Shown here piece after piece: positions 1 through 7,506 of a stretch of 64,000 bases of DNA. This DNA is from Dyella solisilvae. Its GTDB lineage: Bacteria; Pseudomonadota; Gammaproteobacteria; Xanthomonadales; Rhodanobacteraceae. The DNA lies in assembly GCF_003351225.1 (NCBI RefSeq), contig NZ_QQSY01000001.1:1462824-1526823 (forward strand), in the 5' to 3' direction. The notes beneath the pieces are model-generated. The model was not told where the DNA came from, did no database searches, and saw nothing but the letters and a program-made list of their open reading frames with translations. Both the position numbers and the translations under genes were made by a program. Within the stretch, counting starts at the first letter, position 1; every line of letters begins with the position of its first letter.

Positions 1-134
1 CCTCGCTGAGTGTGGAGGCCAACGACCACCTCAAGACCACGCACTACGCCGCGCCGGCCAAGCGCAGCAAGGGCGTGATGGTGAAGGATGCGGCCGAACT
101 GGTCGCGGCGCTGAAGCAGAAGGGCTTGCTCTAA
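1..134 (+). CDS. etfB: Electron transfer flavoprotein subunit beta, C-terminal end (partial)
   Basis: Only the last 43 codons are in the window, reading in the frame that starts at base 3 and ending in TAA at 132-134. The residues (ending KQKGLL) fit the C-terminus of EtfB, the AMP-binding subunit of the electron transfer flavoprotein that carries electrons from acyl-CoA dehydrogenases to the quinone pool. The identification rests mainly on the gene being directly upstream of etfA, 21 bases away, which is the usual etfBA operon. Confidence 0.85.
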   Translation, partial: SLSVEANDHLKTTHYAAPAKRSKGVMVKDAAELVAALKQKGLL

Positions 135-155
135 GCAGCCTCACGGAGACATGAC

Positions 156-1100
156 ATGAGCAAGATCCTCGTCATCGCCGAACACCTGGGCGGCAAGCTG
201 AATTCCTCCACCGCGCGCGCCGTGAGCGCCGCCGCAGCCGTCAAGCCGGAGGCCATCGACGTGCTGGTGCTGGCCGACAAGGTCGACGCGATCGCCGCCG
301 AGGCCGCCAGCATTGGCGGCGTGAGCCGCGTGCTGACCGTCGCCCGCGCCGAGAATGCGCATCCGCTGGCCGCCGTGCTGGCGCCGCAGATCGCCAAGGT
401 CGCCGCCGGCTACAGCCACGTGTTCGCTCCTTCCACCACCTTCGGCAAAGATGTGCTGCCGCGTGTCGCCGCCCTGCTGGGCGTGGCCCAGGTCAGCGAC
501 GTGATGAGCGTGGAAGGCACGCACGCCTTCAAGCGCCCGATCTACGCCGGCAACGCGATCATCACCGTCGAAGCGGACCCGAACGCCACGCTGGTAGCCA
601 CCATCCGCACGGCCTCCTGGCCGGCCGCCGCCACGGGCGCCAGCAGTGCGCCAATCGAGGCCGTGAACGTCGACGTCGCCCTTGCCGCGCACACCCGTTT
701 CGTCGAACTGCAGTCGGGCAAGAGCGATCGCCCCGACCTGCAGAGCGCCAACAAGGTGGTCTCCGGCGGCCGCGGCGTGGGTTCGAAGGAGAACTTCGAG
801 GTCATCTTCAAGTTCGCCGACAAGATCGGCGCCGCCGTGGGCGCCTCGCGTGCCGCCGTCGACGCCGGTTACGTGCCGAGCGACCTCCAGGTAGGCCAGA
901 CCGGCAAGATCATCGCCCCCGAGCTTTACATGGCGATCGGCATCTCTGGCGCCATCCAGCACCTCACCGGCATCAAGGACGCCGGCACCATCGTGGCCAT
1001 CAACAAGGATGGCGAGGCGCCGATCTTCGAGATCGCGGACATTGGCCTGGTAGGCGACCTGTTCAAGATCATTCTGGAGCTGGAACAAGCACTGGGCTGA
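156..1100 (+). CDS. etfA: Electron transfer flavoprotein subunit alpha
   Basis: A 314-residue protein, the usual length for bacterial EtfA. The C-terminal FAD domain is clear: [12 protein letters not shown] near residue 202, then the [12 protein letters not shown] segment near 246 and [12 protein letters not shown], which cradle the flavin. It pairs with EtfB to shuttle electrons from fatty-acid and amino-acid oxidation to ETF-quinone oxidoreductase. The ATG at 156 has a GGAG eight bases upstream, and the gene follows etfB in the same operon. In Xanthomonas etfA is the fixed left border of the variable LPS locus, and the same seems to hold here. Confidence 0.97.
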   Translation: MSKILVIAEHLGGKLNSSTARAVSAAAAVKPEAIDVLVLADKVDAIAAEAASIGGVSRVLTVARAENAHPLAAVLAPQIAKVAAGYSHVFAPSTTFGKDVLPRVAALLGVAQVSDVMSVEGTHAFKRPIYAGNAIITVEADPNATLVATIRTASWPAAATGASSAPIEAVNVDVALAAHTRFVELQSGKSDRPDLQSANKVVSGGRGVGSKENFEVIFKFADKIGAAVGASRAAVDAGYVPSDLQVGQTGKIIAPELYMAIGISGAIQHLTGIKDAGTIVAINKDGEAPIFEIADIGLVGDLFKIILELEQALG

Positions 1101-1113
1101 TCCGCCCTTCCGT

Positions 1114-1138
1114 GGCGGCAGCGCGCTGGGCTGCCGCC
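1114..1138 (+). terminator. Hairpin after etfA
   Basis: Eight-base perfect inverted repeat (GGCGGCAG / CTGCCGCC) with a nine-base loop, 14 bases after the etfA stop. No clear U-run follows, so it may be a weak or Rho-assisted terminator. It would separate etfBA from the polysaccharide operon. Confidence 0.45.
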
Positions 1139-1292
1139 CACTACCATCGCCATCGCGATGGGCACGCGCGCGCCCCGGGCTTGACTGGGCATGCAGTCAT
1201 GTTTGTCGTAGTACTATGCCCCCTTGCACTTTGTGCGCCCAAGCCGAGAGTCCCAGTCAAGGACGCCGGCCCGGGTCGAATTTAGGGGCGTT

Positions 1293-2753
1293 ATGGAAAA
1301 CTTGTCTGTCAAAATGGAGCCTGGTCGCTCCGAATCGGTGTGCGTACCGCTTTGTGTCGACCTCGACGGCACACTGATCCATTCGGACATGTTGATCGAA
1401 TCCGCGCTGGCGCTCCTGTCCCGCAATCCCCTGTCGATTTTCCTCATGCTGGGCTGGCTGCTTCACGGCAAAGCCCACCTCAAACGGGAAATCGCCCGCC
1501 GGATCACCCTGGATCCCACCCATCTCCCGTACAACCGCGACGTCCTCGCCTGGATCAAGGAACAACAGGCGCTCCGTCCCGTGATTCTCTGCACGGCATC
1601 GGACGCCGGAATGGCGGAGGCCATTGCCACCCACGTGGGCGGCTTTGAGACCGTACTTGCCAGCAACGGCGAACGCAACCTGTCAGGAGGCAACAAGGCG
1701 CTGGTGCTCGTCGAACGTTACGGCGAACGTGGGTTCGATTACGTCGGCAACGCCAAGGTCGACCTCAAGGTGTGGAGACACGCCCGTGCTGCCATCACGG
1801 TGGAGTCCGGCAACGCATTGAGCAAGGCGGCCGCCCAGCTCACCACTGTGGAAAAGCAATTCCAGCTACCCAGAGCGAGCATCCGCCACTGGCTGAAGGC
1901 GTTACGCGTCCACCAGTGGGTGAAAAACGTCCTGGTATTTCTTCCCCTGCTGGCGGCGCACCGCCTTTTCGACATCGACGCGGTGCTGGCGACCATACTT
2001 GCCTTTGTTTGCTTCAACCTTTGTGCCTCAAGCGTCTACATCACCAACGACCTGCTGGATCTCGCGTCGGACCGCCAGCATCACCGCAAGAAGAGTCGCC
2101 CTTTCGCGGCCGGTCGCATTCCGCTGCTCGCCGGCCCCCTGGCCGCCGCCGGGCTACTGATTCTCAGCTTCGCACTGGCTACCGTGTTGCGCGAGGCGTT
2201 CGTGGCGGTGCTTGGTGGCTACTACCTGCTTACGAGCGCCTATTCACTGCGCTTCAAGCGCGTCGTCATGCTTGACGTCGTGGTCCTGGCCACGCTCTAT
2301 ACCAGCCGCATCGTGGCCGGCATTGCAGCCATTCATACGAAGCCGTCGTTCTGGCTTCTGGCATTTTCGATGTTCATCTTCCTCAGCCTCGCCATGGTGA
2401 AGCGCTACATCGAGCTGCTTTCTGCACAGAAGGCGGGCAAGATAAACGCCAATGGCCGCGGTTATGACGTGGGCGACATCCCGCTCATCCAGTCGCTCGG
2501 TGCAGCCAGCGGGTATCTGTCGGTACTCGTGCTGGCCCTTTTTATCGACAGCCCCGATAGCCGTGTCCTCTATCACCACCCGCACGTCCTGTGGCTGCTC
2601 TGCCCTATATTGCTCTATTGGATCAGCCGCACATGGGCAATCGCCCACCGTGGCATCATGCATGACGATCCGGTGGTGTTCGCCGTCACCGACAAGCTCA
2701 GCCGGGCACTGCTGGTGATTGCCGCATTCGTCATACTGTTTGCCATCCGATGA
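1293..2753 (+). CDS. HAD-phosphatase / UbiA-type prenyltransferase fusion (DPPR synthase-like)
   Basis: A 486-residue fusion. The N-terminus is a HAD-superfamily domain with D23-L-D25-G-T27. The C-terminal half, from about residue 205, is a multi-spanning UbiA domain with the first Asp motif N252-D253-x-x-D256-x-x-x-D260. UbiA proteins next to DprE1/DprE2-like genes are related to the mycobacterial decaprenyl-phosphate 5-phosphoribosyltransferase (Rv3806c), which joins PRPP to a polyprenyl phosphate. The HAD domain could remove the 5-phosphate that a separate phosphatase removes in mycobacteria (inference). I chose the ATG at 1293 because AGGGG lies five bases upstream; the frame stays open to 1224. 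The stop overlaps the next start (ATGA). Confidence 0.85.
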   Translation: MENLSVKMEPGRSESVCVPLCVDLDGTLIHSDMLIESALALLSRNPLSIFLMLGWLLHGKAHLKREIARRITLDPTHLPYNRDVLAWIKEQQALRPVILCTASDAGMAEAIATHVGGFETVLASNGERNLSGGNKALVLVERYGERGFDYVGNAKVDLKVWRHARAAITVESGNALSKAAAQLTTVEKQFQLPRASIRHWLKALRVHQWVKNVLVFLPLLAAHRLFDIDAVLATILAFVCFNLCASSVYITNDLLDLASDRQHHRKKSRPFAAGRIPLLAGPLAAAGLLILSFALATVLREAFVAVLGGYYLLTSAYSLRFKRVVMLDVVVLATLYTSRIVAGIAAIHTKPSFWLLAFSMFIFLSLAMVKRYIELLSAQKAGKINANGRGYDVGDIPLIQSLGAASGYLSVLVLALFIDSPDSRVLYHHPHVLWLLCPILLYWISRTWAIAHRGIMHDDPVVFAVTDKLSRALLVIAAFVILFAIR

Positions 2754-4054
2754 GCAAGATCGGTGAATCCTGGGGGCGTTACCCGAACGCAAACCAGACC
2801 GTCGTCGTGCTGACCAACCGCCATGCAGACCTCCCCGCGGCGACCGGATCAGTGCTGCCGTACGGCAACGGCCGCAGTTACGGTGACAGTTGCCTCAACG
2901 ACGGGGGCACCTTGCTCCACGCCCGCCCGATGGACCGCTTTATTCGCTTCGATACCCAGACGGGAGTACTGGAGTGCGAAGCCGGAGTCCTTTTTTCCGA
3001 GATCCTCGATCTGGTCGTGCCACAAGGGTGGTTTCTGCCCGTCACGCCCGGCACCAAGTTTGTCACCGTCGGCGGCGCCATTGCCAACGATGTGCACGGC
3101 AAGAATCACCACAAGGCGGGCACGTTCGGGCAGCATGTGCTCGAGTTCGAGTTGCTGCGATCTGACGGTAGCCGCCGCATCTGCAGCCCCCAACAGCACC
3201 CGGAATGGTTCGCTGCCACCATCGGCGGCCTGGGTCTCACTGGCCTGGTGACACGCGCGACCATCCAGTTGCGTCGCGTGGCCGGACCATGGATGAGTGC
3301 GGAGGTCTATCGTTTCCACAATCTGCGCGAATTCTTCCAGCTGTCCCAGGCATCGGACCGCGACTACGAATACACCGTGGCTTGGATCGACTGCGCGAGC
3401 CAAGGCAAGGCTTTGGGACGCGGCATCTTTACTCGCGCCAACCATGCCCCGGCCCATCCGGACAGGCGTCCACACGCTCCCTCGCGCCGAGTGCGCGTCC
3501 CGGTAACGTCGCCGGTGTCGCTGATCAATCCGCTCAGCCTGCGCGCCTTCAATACGCTCTACTACCACAGGCAACGCGAAAGCGTCAGCCACCTCACCAT
3601 GCACTTCGAGCCGCATTTCTATCCGCTAGACGGCATCGGTGACTGGAATCGCATCTACGGTCCTCGCGGCTTCATGCAATACCAATGCGTGGTACCTCCG
3701 AGCGTGTCGCTTGATTGCATGGAAACGCTGGTAAAGACCATTGCTGCGTCGGGCGAGGGTTCGTTCCTGGCCGTACTCAAGCAATTCGGCGACATCACAT
3801 CACCCGGCATGCTGTCCTTCCCGCGTCCGGGCACCACGCTGGCGTTGGATTTCCCGAACCGCGGTCCGGGCACGCTTGCCCTGCTTGATCGCCTGGACGA
3901 CATCGTCGGGGCCGCCGGAGGGGCGGTTTATCCGGCCAAAGACGCGCGCATGCCTGCCAGGTATTTCAAACAGTATTTTCCCGCCTGGGAATCATTCAGC
4001 CACTACATCGACCCGAAGTTTTCTTCCAGCCTCTGGCGCCGGGTCTCGGAGTAA
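2750..4054 (+). CDS. FAD-binding oxidoreductase, DprE1-like (decaprenylphosphoryl-ribose oxidase family)
   Basis: 434 residues with an N-terminal FAD_binding_4 domain (YGNGRSYGDS near 37; VGGAIANDVHGKNHH near 106-120) and a C-terminal ALO-type domain ending in KDAR...YFKQYFPAW. This is the vanillyl-alcohol-oxidase fold of DprE1, which oxidises the 2-OH of polyprenylphosphoryl-ribose to the keto intermediate. The Lys of the C-terminal KD(S/A)R motif is kept. The position that is Cys387 in M. tuberculosis DprE1 (N-I-C-V-D-F-P, the benzothiazinone target) reads T-L-A365-L-D-F-P, so the residue is Ala. The start overlaps the UbiA stop and the SDR follows after two bases, so translation looks coupled. 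Confidence 0.88.
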   Translation: MSKIGESWGRYPNANQTVVVLTNRHADLPAATGSVLPYGNGRSYGDSCLNDGGTLLHARPMDRFIRFDTQTGVLECEAGVLFSEILDLVVPQGWFLPVTPGTKFVTVGGAIANDVHGKNHHKAGTFGQHVLEFELLRSDGSRRICSPQQHPEWFAATIGGLGLTGLVTRATIQLRRVAGPWMSAEVYRFHNLREFFQLSQASDRDYEYTVAWIDCASQGKALGRGIFTRANHAPAHPDRRPHAPSRRVRVPVTSPVSLINPLSLRAFNTLYYHRQRESVSHLTMHFEPHFYPLDGIGDWNRIYGPRGFMQYQCVVPPSVSLDCMETLVKTIAASGEGSFLAVLKQFGDITSPGMLSFPRPGTTLALDFPNRGPGTLALLDRLDDIVGAAGGAVYPAKDARMPARYFKQYFPAWESFSHYIDPKFSSSLWRRVSE

Positions 4055-4056
4055 GC

Positions 4057-4794
4057 ATGCAAAAGGTCGTCATCATTGGCGCTACGTCCGCCATTGCGGA
4101 ATCCACCGCGCGCCTTTATGCCGCACGCGGGGCACAGCTGTTCCTGGTTGCACGCAACGTCATGCGCCTTAAGGACATGGCCGAAGACCTACGGGTACGC
4201 GGCGCCGCGGACGTCTTCCATGCGCCGCTCGACGTGAACGACGTTCAGGACCACGCGCACCTGCTCGAACAAATCTGGACCTCGCTCGGGCACGTGGACG
4301 TGCTGCTGGTAGCCCACGGCACATTGCCCGATCAGGCGCAGTGCGAAGCGTCTGTCGAACTGGCGCTCAAGGAATTTGCCACCAACGGCACATCCACCAT
4401 CGCCTTGGTCACGGCCGTGGTGCCTCGCTTCGAGGCGCAGCAAAAGGGCGTCATCGCGGTCATCTCGTCCGTGGCCGGAGACCGGGGGCGCCAAAGCAAT
4501 TACCTCTATGGATCCGCCAAAGCGGCAATCACCGCCTTTTCCAGCGGCCTGCGCCAGCGCCTGGCGAAGGTGGGCGTCAATGTGCTCACCATCAAGCCAG
4601 GCTTCGTCGACACGCCGATGACGCGCGGATTCAAGAAGGGCGCGCTCTGGGCCAAGCCGGACACGGTGGCCAAGGGCATCGTGCGCGCGGCCGACCGCGG
4701 ACGCAGCGTGGTCTATTTACCCGGTTTCTGGCTGCTGATCATGCTGATCATCCGTCACATTCCCGAATTCGTCTTCAAGCGCATCAAGCTCTAA
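4057..4794 (+). CDS. Short-chain dehydrogenase, DprE2-like (keto-reductase of the epimerase pair)
   Basis: A 245-residue classical SDR. The nucleotide-binding loop reads IGATSAIAESTARLY at residues 5-19, the catalytic Ser lies in VISSVAG, and the active-site pair is Y151-GSA-K155. The hydrophobic C-terminal stretch (LPGFWLLIMLIIRHIPEFVFK) suggests membrane association, as in DprE2. In the mycobacterial pathway DprE2 reduces the 2-keto intermediate made by DprE1 to give decaprenylphosphoryl-arabinose. Position directly after the DprE1-like gene makes the same two-step epimerisation the best guess. Its TAA overlaps the next ATG. Confidence 0.87.
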   Translation: MQKVVIIGATSAIAESTARLYAARGAQLFLVARNVMRLKDMAEDLRVRGAADVFHAPLDVNDVQDHAHLLEQIWTSLGHVDVLLVAHGTLPDQAQCEASVELALKEFATNGTSTIALVTAVVPRFEAQQKGVIAVISSVAGDRGRQSNYLYGSAKAAITAFSSGLRQRLAKVGVNVLTIKPGFVDTPMTRGFKKGALWAKPDTVAKGIVRAADRGRSVVYLPGFWLLIMLIIRHIPEFVFKRIKL

Positions 4795-5750
4795 TGCCCA
4801 TGAACAAGATCGACAAGCGCTCCAAGCTCGTGCTGACCGGCGCCGCCGGCCTCGTCGGACAAAATCTCATCGTCGAGCTAAAAGCCCAGGGCCACACCAA
4901 CCTCGTCGCCATCGATAAGCACGAATACAATCTTGGCATCCTTCACCAGCTACACCCGGACGTCCAGGTCATTCACGCCGATCTGGCTGAGGGTGGTCGC
5001 TGGACGGACGCCTTCGCCGGCGCCGCGTGCGTCGTGCAATTGCACGCCCAGATCACCGGCAAGCACACCGAACTCTTTACCCGCAACAACATCGACGCAA
5101 CCAAGCGCGTACTGGATGCCATTGACCAGCACAACGTGCCTTACCTCGTGCACATCAGTTCATCGGTCGTCGTTTCGGTTGCCGATGATGACTACACCAA
5201 CACCAAGAAGTCGCAGGAAAGACTCGTTGTCGAAAGCGGCATTCCGCATTGCGTGTTGCGCCCGACGCTGATGTTCGGCTGGTTCGATCCCAAGCACCTT
5301 GGGTGGCTGTCTCGCTTCATGGCGAAAACGCCGGTGTTCCCCATCCCGGGCGACGGTCGCTACATGCGACAGCCACTGTACGAGCGCGACTTCTGTCGTT
5401 GCATTGTGCGCTGCATCGAGACCCAGCCCGAAGGCCACATCTACGACGTCGTTGGCGACACCCGTATCGACTACGTGGACATCATCAAAACGATCAAACA
5501 AGCGAAGGGCCTGCGCACGCTGATCGTTCACATCCCCTATGGCCTGTTCCATTTCCTGCTGCGCCTGTACGCGATGTTCAGCGGCAAACCTCCCTTCACG
5601 GCCGACCAGCTCAAGGCGCTGACCGCCGGTGACGAATTCCACGGTATCGACACGCAGAAGGTGTTTGGCTTCTGCCAGACGCCATTCGCCGATGCCATCA
5701 AAGAGAGCTACTGCGATCCGCGCTACAGCTCGATCGTACTGAGGCGCTAA
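4794..5750 (+). CDS. NAD(P)-dependent epimerase/dehydratase (extended SDR)
   Basis: 318 residues. The Rossmann motif GAAGLVGQN is near residue 16, and a YxxxK pair is present as Y134-TNT-K138 with an upstream HISSSVV strand. The start ATG at 4794 shares its A with the preceding TAA; a second ATG at 4800 is also possible. Extended SDRs act on nucleotide sugars or, in some clusters, on lipid-linked sugars. The gene sits between the DprE2-like gene and a flavoprotein in one transcription unit, so its substrate probably belongs to the same polyprenyl-phosphate sugar route (inference). The reaction cannot be read from the sequence. Confidence 0.75.
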   Translation: MPMNKIDKRSKLVLTGAAGLVGQNLIVELKAQGHTNLVAIDKHEYNLGILHQLHPDVQVIHADLAEGGRWTDAFAGAACVVQLHAQITGKHTELFTRNNIDATKRVLDAIDQHNVPYLVHISSSVVVSVADDDYTNTKKSQERLVVESGIPHCVLRPTLMFGWFDPKHLGWLSRFMAKTPVFPIPGDGRYMRQPLYERDFCRCIVRCIETQPEGHIYDVVGDTRIDYVDIIKTIKQAKGLRTLIVHIPYGLFHFLLRLYAMFSGKPPFTADQLKALTAGDEFHGIDTQKVFGFCQTPFADAIKESYCDPRYSSIVLRR

Positions 5751-5786
5751 GCCGCCGCCCCACCCGATCCATCCAGGAATCTGATC

Positions 5787-7076
5787 ATGAAGTACGCCAT
5801 TCTCGGTGCCGGCCCGATGGGTTTGATGGCCGCCATGGAACTGCTCAAGCGGGGCCATGAAGTCGACATCTACGAGCGTGACGACCGCATCGGCGGTATG
5901 TCAGCAACGTTCAATTTCGACGGACTGGACATCGAGCGCTACTACCACTTCGTCTGCAAGACCGATTTCCCGCTCTTCGAACTCCTGGGTGAACTCGGCC
6001 TCAGCGACACGCTGAAGTGGACCGATACCAAGATGGGCTTCTTCTACAATGGCACGCTTTACAAGTGGGGTACGCCGTTCGCCCTGCTCGGCTTCAAGGG
6101 TCTGGGCTTGATCAGCAAGCTTCGCTATGGCGTCCACGCCATGTACACCAAGAATATCCAGGACTGGCGCCCCTACGACCGCATCCAGGCAACGTCCTGG
6201 CTCCGTCGCTGGGTAGGTGAGCGCGCCTACAACGTGCTCTGGAAGAGTCTGTTCGACCTCAAGCTGTTCGAGCACAGCGACGAGATCTCCGCGGCCTGGA
6301 TCGGCACCCGCATCAAGCGCGTGGCGCTGTCGCGGCGCAGCCTCATGCAAGAAACCATGGGGTATCTAGAGGGTGGCTCCATCATCCTGCTGGACAAGAT
6401 GCGGGCCTTCATTGAGGCAAAGGGTGGCCGCATCCACCTGCAGTCCGGGATCGACAGGGTCAACACGATCGATGGCAAGGTCAGCGGCATCGTCGTGAAT
6501 GGCCAGGAGCTGCCGTGCGATGCCGTGATCTCCACCGCGCCCATTCAATACGTTCCGAAGATCGTGCCGACGCTCCCGCCGGCCCTTGCGCAGCAGATCA
6601 GCAACATCAAGAACATCCCGGTGGCCTGCGTCATCCTCAAGCTGAAGAAGCCACTCAGCGAGAACTTCTGGATGAACATCAGCGATCCGGCGATCGAGAT
6701 CCCGGGAGTGATCGAGTACTCCAACCTCAACCGGATGACGCCCTCGGTGCTCTACGCGCCCTTCTACATGCCCAAGACGCATCCGAAGTGGGCCAAGAGC
6801 AACGACGAACTCATCGACGAGGTCATCGGCTACTTGGCACGCCTGAATCCGGCATTCGATCCCAGCTGGGTGCTGGCACGCCACTGCCATCGATACGAGT
6901 TCGCGCAGGCCATCTGCCCGCCCGGCTTCTATGACATGCTTCCGTCAATGCGCACGCCCGTGCAAGGCCTGTACATGGCTGACACGGCCTACTACTACCC
7001 GGAAGACCGCTCGATCAACGAGAGCATCGCCGTGGCCAAGCGTTTGGTCGATACGGTGCTTGAAGACCGCGTATGA
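5787..7076 (+). CDS. NAD(P)/FAD-dependent oxidoreductase (amine oxidase / protoporphyrinogen oxidase-like fold)
   Basis: 429 residues beginning with a dinucleotide-binding motif (ILGAGPMGLMAA) and the following YERDDRIGGMSATF, the hallmark of the flavin amine oxidase/HemY/UDP-galactopyranose mutase superfamily. The C-terminal GLYMADTAYYYPEDRSINESI is the second FAD-contact segment. Members of this group in polysaccharide clusters include sugar mutases and desaturases. The ring-contracting UDP-Gal mutase is shorter, and I see no specific signature for it. AGGAA lies upstream of the ATG and the stop overlaps the GtrA start (ATGA). Its role in lipid-linked furanose metabolism is inferred from context only. 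Confidence 0.72.
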   Translation: MKYAILGAGPMGLMAAMELLKRGHEVDIYERDDRIGGMSATFNFDGLDIERYYHFVCKTDFPLFELLGELGLSDTLKWTDTKMGFFYNGTLYKWGTPFALLGFKGLGLISKLRYGVHAMYTKNIQDWRPYDRIQATSWLRRWVGERAYNVLWKSLFDLKLFEHSDEISAAWIGTRIKRVALSRRSLMQETMGYLEGGSIILLDKMRAFIEAKGGRIHLQSGIDRVNTIDGKVSGIVVNGQELPCDAVISTAPIQYVPKIVPTLPPALAQQISNIKNIPVACVILKLKKPLSENFWMNISDPAIEIPGVIEYSNLNRMTPSVLYAPFYMPKTHPKWAKSNDELIDEVIGYLARLNPAFDPSWVLARHCHRYEFAQAICPPGFYDMLPSMRTPVQGLYMADTAYYYPEDRSINESIAVAKRLVDTVLEDRV

Positions 7077-7468
7077 AGTCCCGGCAATTCGTCAAGTTCC
7101 TGTTTGCCGGGGGTACGGCAGCGCTTGCCAACTTTGGCTCGCGCATCCTCCTCAGTCGCTGGATGCCTTACGTGCCGGCGATCATCGTCGCCTATGTGAT
7201 CGGTATGATCACGGCATTCGTGCTCAACCGGCTGTTTGTCTTCACGTCGATCCAGAACTCGCTGCACAACCAGGTCTACTGGTTCATCCTGGTCAACCTG
7301 GCGGCGGTCGCGCAGACGGCCGTCATCAGCGTGCTGCTGGCCGACTATGCGCTACCGGCGATGGGACTGCACGAACACCTGGAGACGATCGCACATGCGG
7401 TAGGGGTAGCCGTTCCAACCGTGACAAGTTACTTGGGGCACAAGCACCTCACCTTTCGGCGTTCGTAA
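7073..7468 (+). CDS. GtrA-family membrane protein (candidate lipid-linked sugar flippase)
   Basis: 131 residues, four predicted membrane helices and the GtrA N-terminal pattern (QFVKFLFAGGTAALANFGSRILLSRWM). GtrA proteins move or present undecaprenyl-phosphate-linked sugars across the inner membrane. In Mycobacterium a GtrA-like protein, Rv3789, is encoded beside dprE1/dprE2 and is proposed to act on decaprenylphosphoryl-arabinose. The same neighbour here strengthens the reading of the operon as a DPA-like pathway. The start is translationally coupled to the flavoprotein stop. Confidence 0.85.
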   Translation: MKSRQFVKFLFAGGTAALANFGSRILLSRWMPYVPAIIVAYVIGMITAFVLNRLFVFTSIQNSLHNQVYWFILVNLAAVAQTAVISVLLADYALPAMGLHEHLETIAHAVGVAVPTVTSYLGHKHLTFRRS

Positions 7469-7506
7469 CGAAGCCTACGGCCCACCCTCAGTAGATTGAG
7501 TCCGCA

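Noticed and set aside
1181-1217. TTGACT and TACTAT as a promoter for the DPA-like operon
   Set aside because: The spacing is 25 bases, too long for a sigma-70 promoter, and no better pair was found.
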